From JBBREP01 sp038202885 (GTDB taxonomy: Bacteria > Actinomycetota > Acidimicrobiia > IMCC26256 > PALSA-610): 64,000 nucleotides of DNA. Both the position numbers and the translations under genes were made by a program. The notes under the pieces are model-generated. The model worked only from the letters and a program-made list of their open reading frames with translations. It was not told the origin of the DNA and searched no databases. Below, in pieces: positions 8,958-17,606 of this stretch. Position 1 is the stretch's first letter. The number at the start of each line of letters is the position of its first letter. The stretch spans positions 1-64,000 of the forward strand of contig JBBREP010000009.1 in NCBI GenBank assembly GCA_038202885.1, written 5' to 3'.

Positions 8958-9116
8958 CTCGACACGCGTCAAGTGGTTCAGGATTTCGAGCAGCGAGGTC
9001 AGCCGCCCTGCGGGAGTCCAGCGCGACTGCGCGTCGGTCACCCCATCAGCGTTGCGAATCACGGCGAGCCGGATATCACCGAGCCACTGCAGGAGCAGCT
9101 CTTTTTCGTCGGAGTC
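8958..9116 (-). pseudogene. Remnant of a DinB/DUF664-type gene
   Basis: The minus frame encodes DSDEKELLLQWLGDIRLAVI ... LTSLLEILNHLTRVE, about 53 residues matching in style the N-terminus of DinB-superfamily DUF664 proteins (usually DEKxxLLxWLDxQR ... LxHLxxVE). Similarity stops at the edge of the palindromic repeat at 8893-8944, and the remaining 100-odd residues, including the later metal-binding part, are absent. Upstream codons look like non-coding DNA. I read it as a truncated fossil. The 8850-9203 interval holds nothing else I can support. Confidence 0.45.
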
Positions 9117-9203
9117 GCCAACCGGGAAACGATGTCGTCGTCTGCCACCCACGGCACGGTATCTGCCACCCGTCACGTGTGGTGTTCGGATTCCAGTCCG
9201 ACG

Positions 9204-9479
9204 TCAGCGGCGACCCGCGGCGAGCGCTTGCACCACGAGCAGCAAGAGGACAGCGCCAAGGAACGCGACCACCATCGAGCGCAACCCGAAGTGCCCGACA
9301 CCGTCGCCCGTCGCCGCGTTGGTGAGCGCCCCGCCGATCATGCCGCCAAGTACGCCAACGGCGATCGTGCCGAGGCAACCGAGCTGCACACCTGGGACGC
9401 GATTTCTGTTGAAACCAGTGACGCTGCGGGCAAAGGCACCGGCAACAAGGCCCACGACGATCCAACCGAGCAGTCCCAT
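9204..9479 (-). CDS. GlsB/YeaQ/YmgE family small membrane protein
   Basis: 91 residues, three hydrophobic helices: MGLLGWIVVGLVAGAFA, then LGTIAVGVLGGMIGGAL, then MVVAFLGAVLLLLVVQALA. The glycine zippers and the GLVAGAxAR motif are typical of the transglycosylase-associated/GlsB family, membrane proteins linked to general stress and of unknown biochemistry. ATG 9479 is preceded by a purine/G-rich stretch. It is divergent from the MmcQ-like gene. Confidence 0.85.
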   Translation of the reverse strand: MGLLGWIVVGLVAGAFARSVTGFNRNRVPGVQLGCLGTIAVGVLGGMIGGALTNAATGDGVGHFGLRSMVVAFLGAVLLLLVVQALAAGRR

Positions 9480-9527
9480 CCCCCGCAGCGTACGCAACTT
9501 CGCGACACATGCACGCGGTCGCGTCGC

Positions 9528-9533
9528 TACGGT
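9528..9533 (+). promoter_or_regulatory. Candidate leaderless -10 box (TACGGT)
   Basis: TACGGT is 7 nt before GTG 9541. This spacing puts transcription start at or beside the start codon and decides the start of the MmcQ-like gene over GTG 9535. Confidence 0.45.
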
Positions 9534-9540
9534 TGTGGCC

Positions 9541-9954
9541 GTGCTGGGCATCGACGAGGTCGCACAGATCGCGTTGGCCCTTCCCGAGGTCAGCGAAGGC
9601 GAACGCCACGGTCGCCGCACCTGGCTCGTGGCCGGTAAAGGCTTCGTCTGGGAGCGTCCCTTCAGCAAGGCCGATATCAAACGATTCGGAGCCACCGAAC
9701 CGCCCGATGGACCGATCATCGCCGTTGCGGTCGCCGACCTGGGTGAAAAGGAAGCTGTGCTCGCCGAGCAGACCAAGGGCTTCTTCACGATCTCGCACTT
9801 CGACGGCTACGCCGCAATCTTGATCCAACTGCGCGTCGCTCCCAAACGAGCAGCGCGCGAAGCGATCCTCGATGGCTGGCTGGCGTGCGCGCCACGCGCA
9901 CTCGCCGACGACTACATCGCCCGCACGCGACGCCCTCACGCTTCGAACTGCTGA
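9541..9954 (+). CDS. MmcQ/YjbR family DNA-binding-like protein
   Basis: 137 residues. The N-terminal IALALPEVSEGERHGRRTWLVAGKGFVWERP matches the YjbR/MmcQ fold (family signature LALPEVxExxxHGxxxFxV), followed by ILIQLRVAPKRAAREAILDGWLACAP near the C-terminus. The fold has a CyaY-like/double-wing shape and is often annotated as DNA-binding, with no proven enzymatic role. The GTG start is chosen because a TACGGT -10 box lies 7 nt upstream. Convergent with the YfhO gene. Confidence 0.85.
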   Translation: MLGIDEVAQIALALPEVSEGERHGRRTWLVAGKGFVWERPFSKADIKRFGATEPPDGPIIAVAVADLGEKEAVLAEQTKGFFTISHFDGYAAILIQLRVAPKRAAREAILDGWLACAPRALADDYIARTRRPHASNC

Positions 9955-10014
9955 TAGAGAGTCGGGGCTGGGCCGACATCATCCCATTCCCCAACCCCAT
10001 GGGTTTGCCTGCGA

Positions 10015-12849
10015 TCAGACCGACGTAGCACCGCGTCGGCGACGGGCCCGCACGCGTGGGGTGACGATCAACGCGACAAGCGCGGCGAACGCAAGCAGCG
10101 ACACCGCGAAGCCACTGCGCTGACCGGTCGGCTGATACCGGACATCGATCACGTGGTGGCCAGCCGTTACCGTCACCGCAACGACCGCGTTGTCGGCCTC
10201 GCGCAGCACCGCCGCGTGACCGTCGACGGTCGCGGTCCATCCGTGTTGGATCGCGTCGGCAACCTCGACGAATCCGGCGCCCTTGGCATCGACCTCGACG
10301 CGGATGTGTTCAGGGTCGTCCTTCGTCACCCGGAAGCTTCGAGGCGCGAGGCCACTGCCGGCAGCAACGCCGCGACCACTCGACAACACCACCGTGTCGA
10401 GCGGCACCTGCCCACTCACCAACGCGTTGATACGCGCCTTGGGCTCCCCGATCACGCGCGACCGAGGCATCCAACGAACCCGCGCGAGGGCATGCGTGCG
10501 TTCGTAGACGACGCTGTCAGCGGCCAGCACCACTCGCGCACCGTCATCGGGGTCGCTGATGCGCCCGAGCGATACGTGCCCGTCACCACCGGCGCCGAGC
10601 AAGATCGGTCCCGCACCTTCGAGCGACAGCCGCACCGACGTCACCGGGTCGGCGCCAGCCGATCCGGTCGGCTCAGGTATCGCGATCGCCAGGTTCATCG
10701 CAGGCCAGCCGTCGTTGAGGTTCCGCCAGGCCGACGCGACAACGCGACTTCCCGCGAGCGCCACAACATGAATGCGCCGGAGTCGCGCGCCGCTGCTCGG
10801 CACTGCGCGCGCGATCGGAAGCACGATCGCGCGCAGTGCACCGTCGCCCGATACCGGCGTGCCAACGAGGGTGCGTCCGCTGCCCAGTTCGATCGTGGTC
10901 GGGCTCGCGCTGGTCGCGGGAGGAACGGTGGTTCCCGGAATCGGTCGGACCGGATCGGCAACGAAGTAGCGCGCCGCGAGCCGGTCGAGGACGGGCGACG
11001 GCAGCGACGCGAGGTTCTCACCGAGGAACATCTGTGTCGCGCCCTGCTTGACCGTGGGGTCGATCGCCTTCACGAGGTCGAACCAGCTCGGCTGGCGGAA
11101 CGCGTGCGCGGTCACCGCACGAAGCTTGTAGTACGTGTTGCTGCTCTGCAGCATGGTGCCGCCCTCCGCGGCGTACCGATCGGCCCCGATGTGCTGCGAG
11201 AGAAACGTGTGCGTCGCGGTCGCCGGATAGAAGTCCGAGCGGGCCGAGGTGGGCCACCACGGCAAGACGAAGGCAAGGCCTTCGACCATCACGAGCGCTG
11301 GAATCACGATGCGTACGAACCGCACGTTGCGAGCCGATCGCACGGCGAGCCACAACACGGCGCTGGCGAGCAGCGCGCTCGCCGTCGGGATAAGCGCGTG
11401 CTCGGCGACCCAGCCGCGATGCCCCGACGGTCCGGCCAGCGACAGCACCTTGGCCAGCACGCCAACACCCGCGACTCCACCAAGGAGCCACGCGCCCACA
11501 ACCCTCCACCGCGCCACGTTGCCCAGTTCGTCGCGGTCGGAGATGACCCGGTCGATGCCAAGCGCGCCGAGCGCGGGCAAGGCGAAGTCGAGGATCGACG
11601 TCATGCGCCGGACCGGGTTGTTCGAAAACACCGGGAACTTCTGCAAAAAGCCAAGCAACGCGCCACCGTGATACACGGCGATGGCGGTGATCACCACGAT
11701 CGTCGTGAGCGCGGTGCACACGCCCGGAGGTACGCGACGGGGTCTGCGCCACGCAAGGAGCGCGATCACACCCACGAGCATCGCGGCGCCGACGAAGCCG
11801 TTGATCTCGATCAGGTTGTGCGGGCCGAAGTAGTTCCCCGCGCCGGTACTACCGGCTTCGGGGCTCCCGAATGCGTACGGCAACGCGATGGTCGCGATTG
11901 ACGGCAACGCGAGATGCAACGTGGGGCGTTGCACGCGCGACTCGATGTCGACAGTCGACAACCGGGCCACGAACGGCAGCAGCTGAAACGCGAGCAGGCT
12001 TGTACCGAGCGCGATGCCGGCGCCAACGACTGCGCCGAGGCGGACCCGCACGCGCAGCAACGGACGAAGCCGGTCGGCCACGATGGGTCGTGGCAGCGTC
12101 GCGAGCAGTCGGATGAGCGTGTAGCCCGCGGCGGAATAGATCGCGAAGCCGGTGACCGCGGGGAAGCCCTCGGCCCACATCGTCGCCAAGACGAGTGCAA
12201 TTGGCACCGCGGCTCGCCACGTTGCGCGCTGCAACGCGCGTTCCACGGCCCAGAACAGCATCGGTACGAGCGCGGCCACGTGCGCATGCGGCCAACCCGT
12301 CCACGATGCCATGAACCCTGTCGTCATGTACGCCGCGCCGCCGATGACCGCGGCCACCTTCGACACCGACAAGCGCCGAAGGAACAAGAACATGCCCAAC
12401 GCGGCAACGATGAGCCCGACCAGCGCGTTGTACGCGGGCGCGAGCCAGCCGGGCAACACCAGCCACGGCAGGTTGAGCGGTGAGAACACTGCGGTGTCCG
12501 GCACCGACGCGAGCGGTGTGCCTCCGGCCGGATAGGGGTTCCACCACGGCAACTCGCCGTCGCGCAAGCGCTGGGCCGCATCGATCCGCTGCGGCGTATA
12601 GAAGTCGACCGTGTCGGAGAACACGAGGTGCTGGCGCGCGGTCGCCGTCTCGTGGGTATGCCACGGGGCGTATACGCGCAAGAGATCGGCGCCGAGAAAG
12701 ACCCGATGGCCGGCGAGCGGCGCACCCACACCAACGAGTGCCGTCACGCAGAGACACAGCACGCCGAAGCGAGCGGCGCGCGACGGTTCGGGTGGCTTGG
12801 CCCGCTCCGAGTACGTCGCGTCGTCAGTCGTCGCGACGGCGTCGGTCAC
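10015..12849 (-). CDS. YfhO-family polytopic membrane protein, paralogue 1
   Basis: 944 residues. A hydrophobic N-terminal two thirds with about 12-14 membrane segments and an early loop DTVDFYTPQRIDAAQRLRDG followed by WWNPYPAGGTPL, which is the YfhO/GT-C signature (acidic residue in the first outer loop). The C-terminus is a beta-rich extracytoplasmic domain ending with one membrane helix. YfhO in Bacillus subtilis is linked to glycosylation of lipoteichoic acid from a lipid-phosphate sugar. It lies 62 bp after the Wzt gene on the same strand. It is a clear paralogue of the 26244-28988 gene: both share DTVDFY, GYWNP-like and FPVFSNN motifs. A TAGCGT box at 7 nt supports GTG 12849. Confidence 0.9.
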   Translation of the reverse strand: MTDAVATTDDATYSERAKPPEPSRAARFGVLCLCVTALVGVGAPLAGHRVFLGADLLRVYAPWHTHETATARQHLVFSDTVDFYTPQRIDAAQRLRDGELPWWNPYPAGGTPLASVPDTAVFSPLNLPWLVLPGWLAPAYNALVGLIVAALGMFLFLRRLSVSKVAAVIGGAAYMTTGFMASWTGWPHAHVAALVPMLFWAVERALQRATWRAAVPIALVLATMWAEGFPAVTGFAIYSAAGYTLIRLLATLPRPIVADRLRPLLRVRVRLGAVVGAGIALGTSLLAFQLLPFVARLSTVDIESRVQRPTLHLALPSIATIALPYAFGSPEAGSTGAGNYFGPHNLIEINGFVGAAMLVGVIALLAWRRPRRVPPGVCTALTTIVVITAIAVYHGGALLGFLQKFPVFSNNPVRRMTSILDFALPALGALGIDRVISDRDELGNVARWRVVGAWLLGGVAGVGVLAKVLSLAGPSGHRGWVAEHALIPTASALLASAVLWLAVRSARNVRFVRIVIPALVMVEGLAFVLPWWPTSARSDFYPATATHTFLSQHIGADRYAAEGGTMLQSSNTYYKLRAVTAHAFRQPSWFDLVKAIDPTVKQGATQMFLGENLASLPSPVLDRLAARYFVADPVRPIPGTTVPPATSASPTTIELGSGRTLVGTPVSGDGALRAIVLPIARAVPSSGARLRRIHVVALAGSRVVASAWRNLNDGWPAMNLAIAIPEPTGSAGADPVTSVRLSLEGAGPILLGAGGDGHVSLGRISDPDDGARVVLAADSVVYERTHALARVRWMPRSRVIGEPKARINALVSGQVPLDTVVLSSGRGVAAGSGLAPRSFRVTKDDPEHIRVEVDAKGAGFVEVADAIQHGWTATVDGHAAVLREADNAVVAVTVTAGHHVIDVRYQPTGQRSGFAVSLLAFAALVALIVTPRVRARRRRGATSV

Positions 12850-12856
12850 ATCGGTG

Positions 12857-12862
12857 ACGCTA
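12857..12862 (-). promoter_or_regulatory. Candidate leaderless -10 box (TAGCGT)
   Basis: TAGCGT on the minus strand, 7 nt before GTG 12849 of the YfhO-type gene. It suggests that this gene can be transcribed apart from the upstream Wzt gene. Confidence 0.45.
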
Positions 12863-12911
12863 CCGGTGCCACCGACCGGCGCTGGTCATGCGAGGCGACT
12901 CGAGCCGCAAC

Positions 12912-14150
12912 TCACGTCACATGCGGGTGGTGATCGACGCTCGCCGCGAGGTTCACTTCACCCTCGGCCGGTGTGTGATTCGCGACGGCGAACGACTCGA
13001 CCTTTTCGTGCCAGTCGTAGACGCGTTCGCCTGGCCCACGAATGCCGATGCTGAACAAGTACTCACCGTCGAGGAGCGGCAGGTTGTCGAGCGTGAGCAC
13101 GACCTCGCCAATGCCGTCGAGCACCGGCAGCACGTGGCCGAGCACGCGGGTATCGACGGCATACACGACCCTTGTCTCATCTGGGCTGAACACCGTGAGC
13201 ACGAATTCGGCGTCGGTCGTGGGCTTTGTGGCCTGGTAGCGAACATGGATCTCGACGGTCCCGCCCGAGAGTGCGGATTTGCCGTCGGGCACGCCGGGGT
13301 AATCGACGGCAACCGAACTGACGAGCAGCCGCGTACGGAACTCCTCGGTGGGGTCGGGAACTGTGTAGATCACCGGCGCCGCGGCCACATCGTCGTCGGG
13401 GCGCCCTTCGGGACCCCACAAATGCTCGCGCAGCACACGGGTTGCCTGGATCGTGGGCCCTTCATAGACCATCCGGCCATGATCGAGCACCGCGGCAAGG
13501 TCACACACCTGGCTGATCAGATCGAGCGAGTGGCTCACCACGACAATCGTGCGGCCCTCACGTTGCATCAGCCGTACGCGGTCGAGGCACTTCTTCTGAA
13601 ACGCCTCGTCGCCCACGGCGAGCACCTCGTCGACGAGCAAGATGTCGGGTTCAAGGCTCACCGCGACTGCGAAGCCAAGCCGAACGAACATGCCGGATGA
13701 GTAGTTGCGCACCTGCATGTCGACGAAGTGCGAGAGCTCGGCGAAGTCGACGATGTCGTCAAAGCGACTGTCGATCTCGCGGCGCGACAAGCCGAGGATC
13801 GAGCCGTTGAGGTAGACGTTTTCTCGCCCGGTGAGCTCGGGATGAAACCCGGCGCCGAGTTCGAGAAGCGCGGCAAGCCGCCCGACGGTGCGGATCTCGC
13901 CCGACGTGGGCTGGAGGATTCCGGCGATGCACTTCAGCAGCGTCGATTTCCCCGAACCGTTGTGGCCGACCAACCCGTAGGTACGGCCGTGCGGAATTTC
14001 GAGGTTGATGCCGCTCAGCGCCCAGAAATCCTCGCGGTCGACGGACCGACCGAAACGGACGACGCGTTCTTTCAGCGACGGATAGCGCTCGTGCGACAGC
14101 CGGAAGCGCTTTGAGACGTCACGGACCTCGATGGCGCCTGACACGCGCAC
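12912..14150 (-). CDS. wzt: ABC polysaccharide export ATPase with carbohydrate-binding tail (Wzt-like)
   Basis: 412 residues. ATPase domain: Walker A GHNGSGKST at 62-70, the Q-loop replaced by the family's ALLELGAGFHPELTGREN, signature VRNYSSGM near 156-163, Walker B ILLVDEVLAVGDE near 187-199 and the switch His in VVVSHSLD. Residues about 265-412 are a beta-rich domain like the Wzt C-terminal domain, which recognises the non-reducing end of the exported polysaccharide in Escherichia coli O9a and relatives. The partner permease is at 4912-5847. GTG 14150 is preceded by GAGAG; GTG 14144 is possible. Confidence 0.93.
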   Translation of the reverse strand: MRVSGAIEVRDVSKRFRLSHERYPSLKERVVRFGRSVDREDFWALSGINLEIPHGRTYGLVGHNGSGKSTLLKCIAGILQPTSGEIRTVGRLAALLELGAGFHPELTGRENVYLNGSILGLSRREIDSRFDDIVDFAELSHFVDMQVRNYSSGMFVRLGFAVAVSLEPDILLVDEVLAVGDEAFQKKCLDRVRLMQREGRTIVVVSHSLDLISQVCDLAAVLDHGRMVYEGPTIQATRVLREHLWGPEGRPDDDVAAAPVIYTVPDPTEEFRTRLLVSSVAVDYPGVPDGKSALSGGTVEIHVRYQATKPTTDAEFVLTVFSPDETRVVYAVDTRVLGHVLPVLDGIGEVVLTLDNLPLLDGEYLFSIGIRGPGERVYDWHEKVESFAVANHTPAEGEVNLAASVDHHPHVT

Positions 14151-14173
14151 CTCTCGCTCGGCTCACCAGGTGC

Positions 14174-14179
14174 AGTGTA
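14174..14179 (-). promoter_or_regulatory. Candidate -10 box for wzt (TACACT)
   Basis: TACACT on the minus strand, 23 nt before GTG 14150, in the short divergent gap with a glycosyltransferase gene. It would give a leader of about 16 nt carrying GAGAG. Confidence 0.35.
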
Positions 14180-14202
14180 ATTCGCCGTGGTGGCACCGCA
14201 GG

Positions 14203-14208
14203 TAGCGT
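14203..14208 (+). promoter_or_regulatory. Candidate leaderless -10 box (TAGCGT)
   Basis: TAGCGT is 8 nt before GTG 14217 and selects that start over an in-frame GTG at 14187, which lies upstream of the box. Confidence 0.5.
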
Positions 14209-14216
14209 CGCGCTTC

Positions 14217-15362
14217 GTGGCTCCCGGTCCCACGGTGGCGATCGACGTCACACCCCTCGCCGCGACGCAGACCGGCATCGGTCGATCCGTCGTCGAGCTC
14301 CTCCGCGGGCTGGCATTGCTCGACGAACCTCCCGTGATGGTGCCCTATGCCATTTCGACCCGGGCGCGGCGGGAGCGAGCCGAACTGCCCGAGCACACCA
14401 GGATCGTGCCCGGCGCCTCGGCGCTCGTGCGCATGTGGACTCGCGGCGATCGTCCCAACATCAGCCGCGTGTTCGGCGCCGCGACCGTGCTGCACGCTAC
14501 GAACTATCTCGTGCCGCCGAGCACGCTACCCACGCTCGTGACATTGCACGACTGTGCGTTGGTGCGTCACGCCTCGTTGTGCAGCCCACGCGTGCGCGCC
14601 CTCGCGCCCGTGCTCCGACGCGCTGTTGCGCGCGGCGCGCACGTCCACGTGCCGTCGCATTTCGTCGGTGCGGAAGCCGAGGAGATCTTCGGCCCCGGCC
14701 TCCAAGCGGGCGGACGTATCCATGTCGTGCCGTGGGGCGTTCCCTCGCTCGCGCCGGTGTCGGGCATCCCCGGCGAGCTTGCACGGTTCGGGGCGATCAC
14801 GAACGGCACACCATTCGTCGTGGCGCTCGGCACGCTCGAACCGCGCAAGAACCTCTCCCACCTCGTAGCGGCATTTGGCCTCATCGCACGCGACCATCCT
14901 GACCAACGCGATCTCCGCCTCGTGCTCGCGGGCCCCGACGGAGCGGCGCGTATGGAGGTTGATGCAGCGGTGGAACGCCTCGAACCCGCGGCGCGTGAAC
15001 GTGTGATGCTGACCGGACCGGTCTCGGAACCGGCCAAGTCGTGGTTGTTACGCCACGCACGCGTCGTTGCCTACCCCAGTATTTATGAAGGTTTCGGCTT
15101 CCCCGTTCTCGAAGCGATGCTCGCCGACGCGCCGGTCGTTGCCGCGGCCGCCGGTTCCATTCCCGAGGTCGCGGGAAACGCCGCGAGCCTCGTCGAACCC
15201 ACCGATGAAGGCGCCATCGCCGAAGCCATCTACACGCTCGTTGTTGATGACGCGCGCCGCAATGAGCTGATCGCGCGCGGCCGCGATCGTGTCGCAACGT
15301 TTTCGTGGACGGCCACGGCACTCGCGATCACCGAGCTGTACCGCACGATGGCGCAGTCGTGA
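14217..15362 (+). CDS. Family 4 glycosyltransferase (mannosyl/rhamnosyl type)
   Basis: 381 residues. N-terminal VAIDVTPLAATQTGIGRSV is the acceptor-side glycine loop. The donor half has VALGTLEPRKNLSHLVAAFG and the EX7E motif YEGFGFPVLEAMLADAPVVAA, typical of GT4 enzymes that add mannose or deoxymannose. GTG 14217 is preferred (TAGCGT 8 nt upstream); GTG 14187 would add ten residues. It is the first of four same-strand genes, coupled to the next by a GTGA overlap, that end with a GDP-deoxymannose reductase, which suggests that the donors include GDP-D-rhamnose. Confidence 0.9.
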   Translation: MAPGPTVAIDVTPLAATQTGIGRSVVELLRGLALLDEPPVMVPYAISTRARRERAELPEHTRIVPGASALVRMWTRGDRPNISRVFGAATVLHATNYLVPPSTLPTLVTLHDCALVRHASLCSPRVRALAPVLRRAVARGAHVHVPSHFVGAEAEEIFGPGLQAGGRIHVVPWGVPSLAPVSGIPGELARFGAITNGTPFVVALGTLEPRKNLSHLVAAFGLIARDHPDQRDLRLVLAGPDGAARMEVDAAVERLEPAARERVMLTGPVSEPAKSWLLRHARVVAYPSIYEGFGFPVLEAMLADAPVVAAAAGSIPEVAGNAASLVEPTDEGAIAEAIYTLVVDDARRNELIARGRDRVATFSWTATALAITELYRTMAQS

Positions 15363-16441
15363 AGGTCGCGCTGCACGTCGGCCAGCTCCTCCAACCCGTA
15401 CCGGGCGGCATCAGCCGGTACGCCAACGCGCTTATTCGTGGCCTTCCACAACACGATATCGACGTCACGCCGTTCGCCGCAGGCGCGCGCATCGCGTCGC
15501 TCCCCGAGCAGTACGTGGATCTCGGCTGGCCGCACGGCTCGATGCGTTATGAGATGTGGCACCGGTTTGGACGGCCCCGTGTCGACATCGACGCCGACAT
15601 CGTCCACGCTCCGAGCCTCGCGGTGCCCCCCGTCCACGGGCGGCCCCTGATCGTGACCGCGCACGACATCGCGTTCCACCGCTTCCCGTCGGCGACGACC
15701 CCGCGCGGCCGCAGGTTTCACGAACGAGGACTGCATCTCGCGCGACGGCACGCCGACATCGTGATCGCTCCGTCGGACTTCACCCGCGGCGAGCTCATCG
15801 AGCTTGGCTTTCGCGACGACCAGGTCGACGTGGCGTACCTCGGCGCGAACCCGGCGCCGGAGATGGTCGACACCGAGATCGACGCACGCTTGCGGTCGAT
15901 CGCGGTCGATCGCCCCTACCTCCTCACCGTCGGCACCGTGGAGCCTCGGAAACGGGTCCGCCATCTCGTCACGGCGCATCAGGCCTTGCGAGCGACCTTT
16001 CCCGACCTGGAGCTGCTCATCGTCGGTCCTCCGGGATGGGGCGAGGTCGGCGACCTCGCTGCGCCGGGGGTGCGACTGCTCGGCCCGTTGCCCTGGACGG
16101 TCGTCGACGCGCTGTATCGGCGCGCCGCAGCCTGCGCGATTCCGTCGGTGTACGAAGGCTTCGGGTTGCCTGCTGTCGAAGCGATGAACCGCGGCTGTCC
16201 GGTGGTCGTGGCGGGCGGGAGCGCGCTCGGCGAGGTGGTGGGCGACGCCGGACTCGTGGCGGCCCCTGACGACGCCGACTCGCTTGCAATCGAGCTCGCT
16301 CGCCTGCTCAATGACAGCGAGTTACGGAGCGAACGCGTGCGCCGGGGGCGTGAACGCGGGCGGCTCTACACGTGGGATCGCTGCGTCGAACGGCACGCAG
16401 CGATTTACGGTCGGGCCCTCGCGTTACCGGTGTCCTCGTAG
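15359..16441 (+). CDS. Family 4 glycosyltransferase
   Basis: 360 residues. VKVALHVGQLLQPVPGGISRY gives the N-terminal loop (PGGISRY), VTAHDIAFHRFP the middle, VGTVEPRKRVRHLVTAHQAL the donor half, and YEGFGLPAVEAMNRGCPVVVA the EX7E motif. It is similar in length and motifs to its two neighbours, so the three probably arose by duplication and add successive sugars of the same kind. The start is GTG 15359, overlapping the previous TGA. Confidence 0.9.
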   Translation: MKVALHVGQLLQPVPGGISRYANALIRGLPQHDIDVTPFAAGARIASLPEQYVDLGWPHGSMRYEMWHRFGRPRVDIDADIVHAPSLAVPPVHGRPLIVTAHDIAFHRFPSATTPRGRRFHERGLHLARRHADIVIAPSDFTRGELIELGFRDDQVDVAYLGANPAPEMVDTEIDARLRSIAVDRPYLLTVGTVEPRKRVRHLVTAHQALRATFPDLELLIVGPPGWGEVGDLAAPGVRLLGPLPWTVVDALYRRAAACAIPSVYEGFGLPAVEAMNRGCPVVVAGGSALGEVVGDAGLVAAPDDADSLAIELARLLNDSELRSERVRRGRERGRLYTWDRCVERHAAIYGRALALPVSS

Positions 16442-16444
16442 TCT
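16439..16444 (+). promoter_or_regulatory. Candidate leaderless -10 box (TAGTCT)
   Basis: TAGTCT lies 7 nt before ATG 16452 and its TAG is the stop codon of the preceding gene. The next glycosyltransferase may therefore have its own internal promoter. Confidence 0.4.
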
Positions 16445-16451
16445 GCGCGCA

Positions 16452-17606
16452 ATGTCCGACGCGCGCGCATTGCGGATCCTCCTCGACGTGTCGGCCGTGC
16501 CGGCGCGGCCGGTCGGCGCAGGCGTGTACACCGTCGAGTTGGCGCGCGAGCTCGCGGCGCGCGACGACCTCGCCGTCGCGTTGCTGACGCGCATCAACGA
16601 CGCGGCGAGGTGGGCAACAATCGCACCGAAGGCCGAAGTGCACCCGATCGTTCCCGTCCGCCGACCGGCGCGCGTCGCGTGGGAACAGTTGCGCGGCGCC
16701 GCGTTCGCGTCGTCGATCGATGTCGACGTGTGGCACGGCCCGCACTACACGATGCCGCGGCACCTGCCGTGCCGATCGATCGTGACGATCCACGACCTGA
16801 CGTTCTTCGACTTCCCCGAAACGCACGAACGATCGAAGGTTGTGTTCTTTCGACGAGCGATCCGTGCGAGCGCGCGGCGCGCGACGCGCCTGATCTGTGT
16901 ATCGCACGCCACCGCACATCGCCTGGACGAGGTGGTTCCCCACCATGGCCCAGTGTCGATCGTGCACCACGGCGTCGACCATGACCGTTTCCATGCCGCG
17001 CACGACGACGACACACAGCGCGCCGATCGAGCGCTCCTCGCCCGCCACGGTATCGGCGGACGGTTCGTGGCGTTCGTGGGCACACTCGAACCTCGCAAGG
17101 ACGTCCCGAGCCTCGTCGCGGCGTTCGCCGAGGTCGCCCGCGACGACCCCGAGCTCCGGTTGGTACTCGCAGGTGGCGACGGTTGGGGCGCCGCCGCAGT
17201 GCGGGCATCCGTCGCCGCGCATCGGGTGGCGACTCGGGTGGTGCGGCCCGGGTACGTGCCCGATGCGGTCGTGCCGGCGCTCTACCGGCAGGCCGCAGTC
17301 GTCGTGTATCCGTCGCTCGCCGAAGGCTTCGGTCTCCCAGCCCTCGAGGCGCTCGCCTGCGGCGCGACGCTCGTGACCACCTCCGGATCGGCAATGGAGG
17401 AGTTCGTCGGCGACGCCGCGGTCCTGGCGCCACCGGGCGCACCCGGACCCCTCGCCGACGCGATCCGCACGGCCATCGATCCGTCCACAGCCGCGACCCT
17501 GAGTGCGCGCGGACCGGCCGTCGCGGCCCCGTTCACCTGGTCAGCTTGCGCGGATGATCACGTCGAGGCGTATCGTGCCGCGGTGCGCGGGCAAGAGGTC
17601 GACTGA
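16452..17606 (+). CDS. Family 4 glycosyltransferase
   Basis: 384 residues. LRILLDVSAVPARPVGAGVY gives the N-terminal loop, IVTIHDLTFFDFPETHERS the linker, FVGTLEPRKDVPSLVAAFAE the donor-binding half and LAEGFGLPALEALACGATLV the EX7E motif. It is the third similar GT4 in a row and overlaps the reductase gene after it (TGATG), with AAGAGG before that start. The ATG 16452 start fits the box at 16439 and the lack of homology upstream. Confidence 0.9.
   Translation: MSDARALRILLDVSAVPARPVGAGVYTVELARELAARDDLAVALLTRINDAARWATIAPKAEVHPIVPVRRPARVAWEQLRGAAFASSIDVDVWHGPHYTMPRHLPCRSIVTIHDLTFFDFPETHERSKVVFFRRAIRASARRATRLICVSHATAHRLDEVVPHHGPVSIVHHGVDHDRFHAAHDDDTQRADRALLARHGIGGRFVAFVGTLEPRKDVPSLVAAFAEVARDDPELRLVLAGGDGWGAAAVRASVAAHRVATRVVRPGYVPDAVVPALYRQAAVVVYPSLAEGFGLPALEALACGATLVTTSGSAMEEFVGDAAVLAPPGAPGPLADAIRTAIDPSTAATLSARGPAVAAPFTWSACADDHVEAYRAAVRGQEVD

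Noticed and set aside
10153..11901. 580-codon plus-strand frame opposite the first YfhO gene
   Set aside because: Composition is Arg/His/Gly-rich with no domains; the opposite strand has clear membrane segments and motifs.
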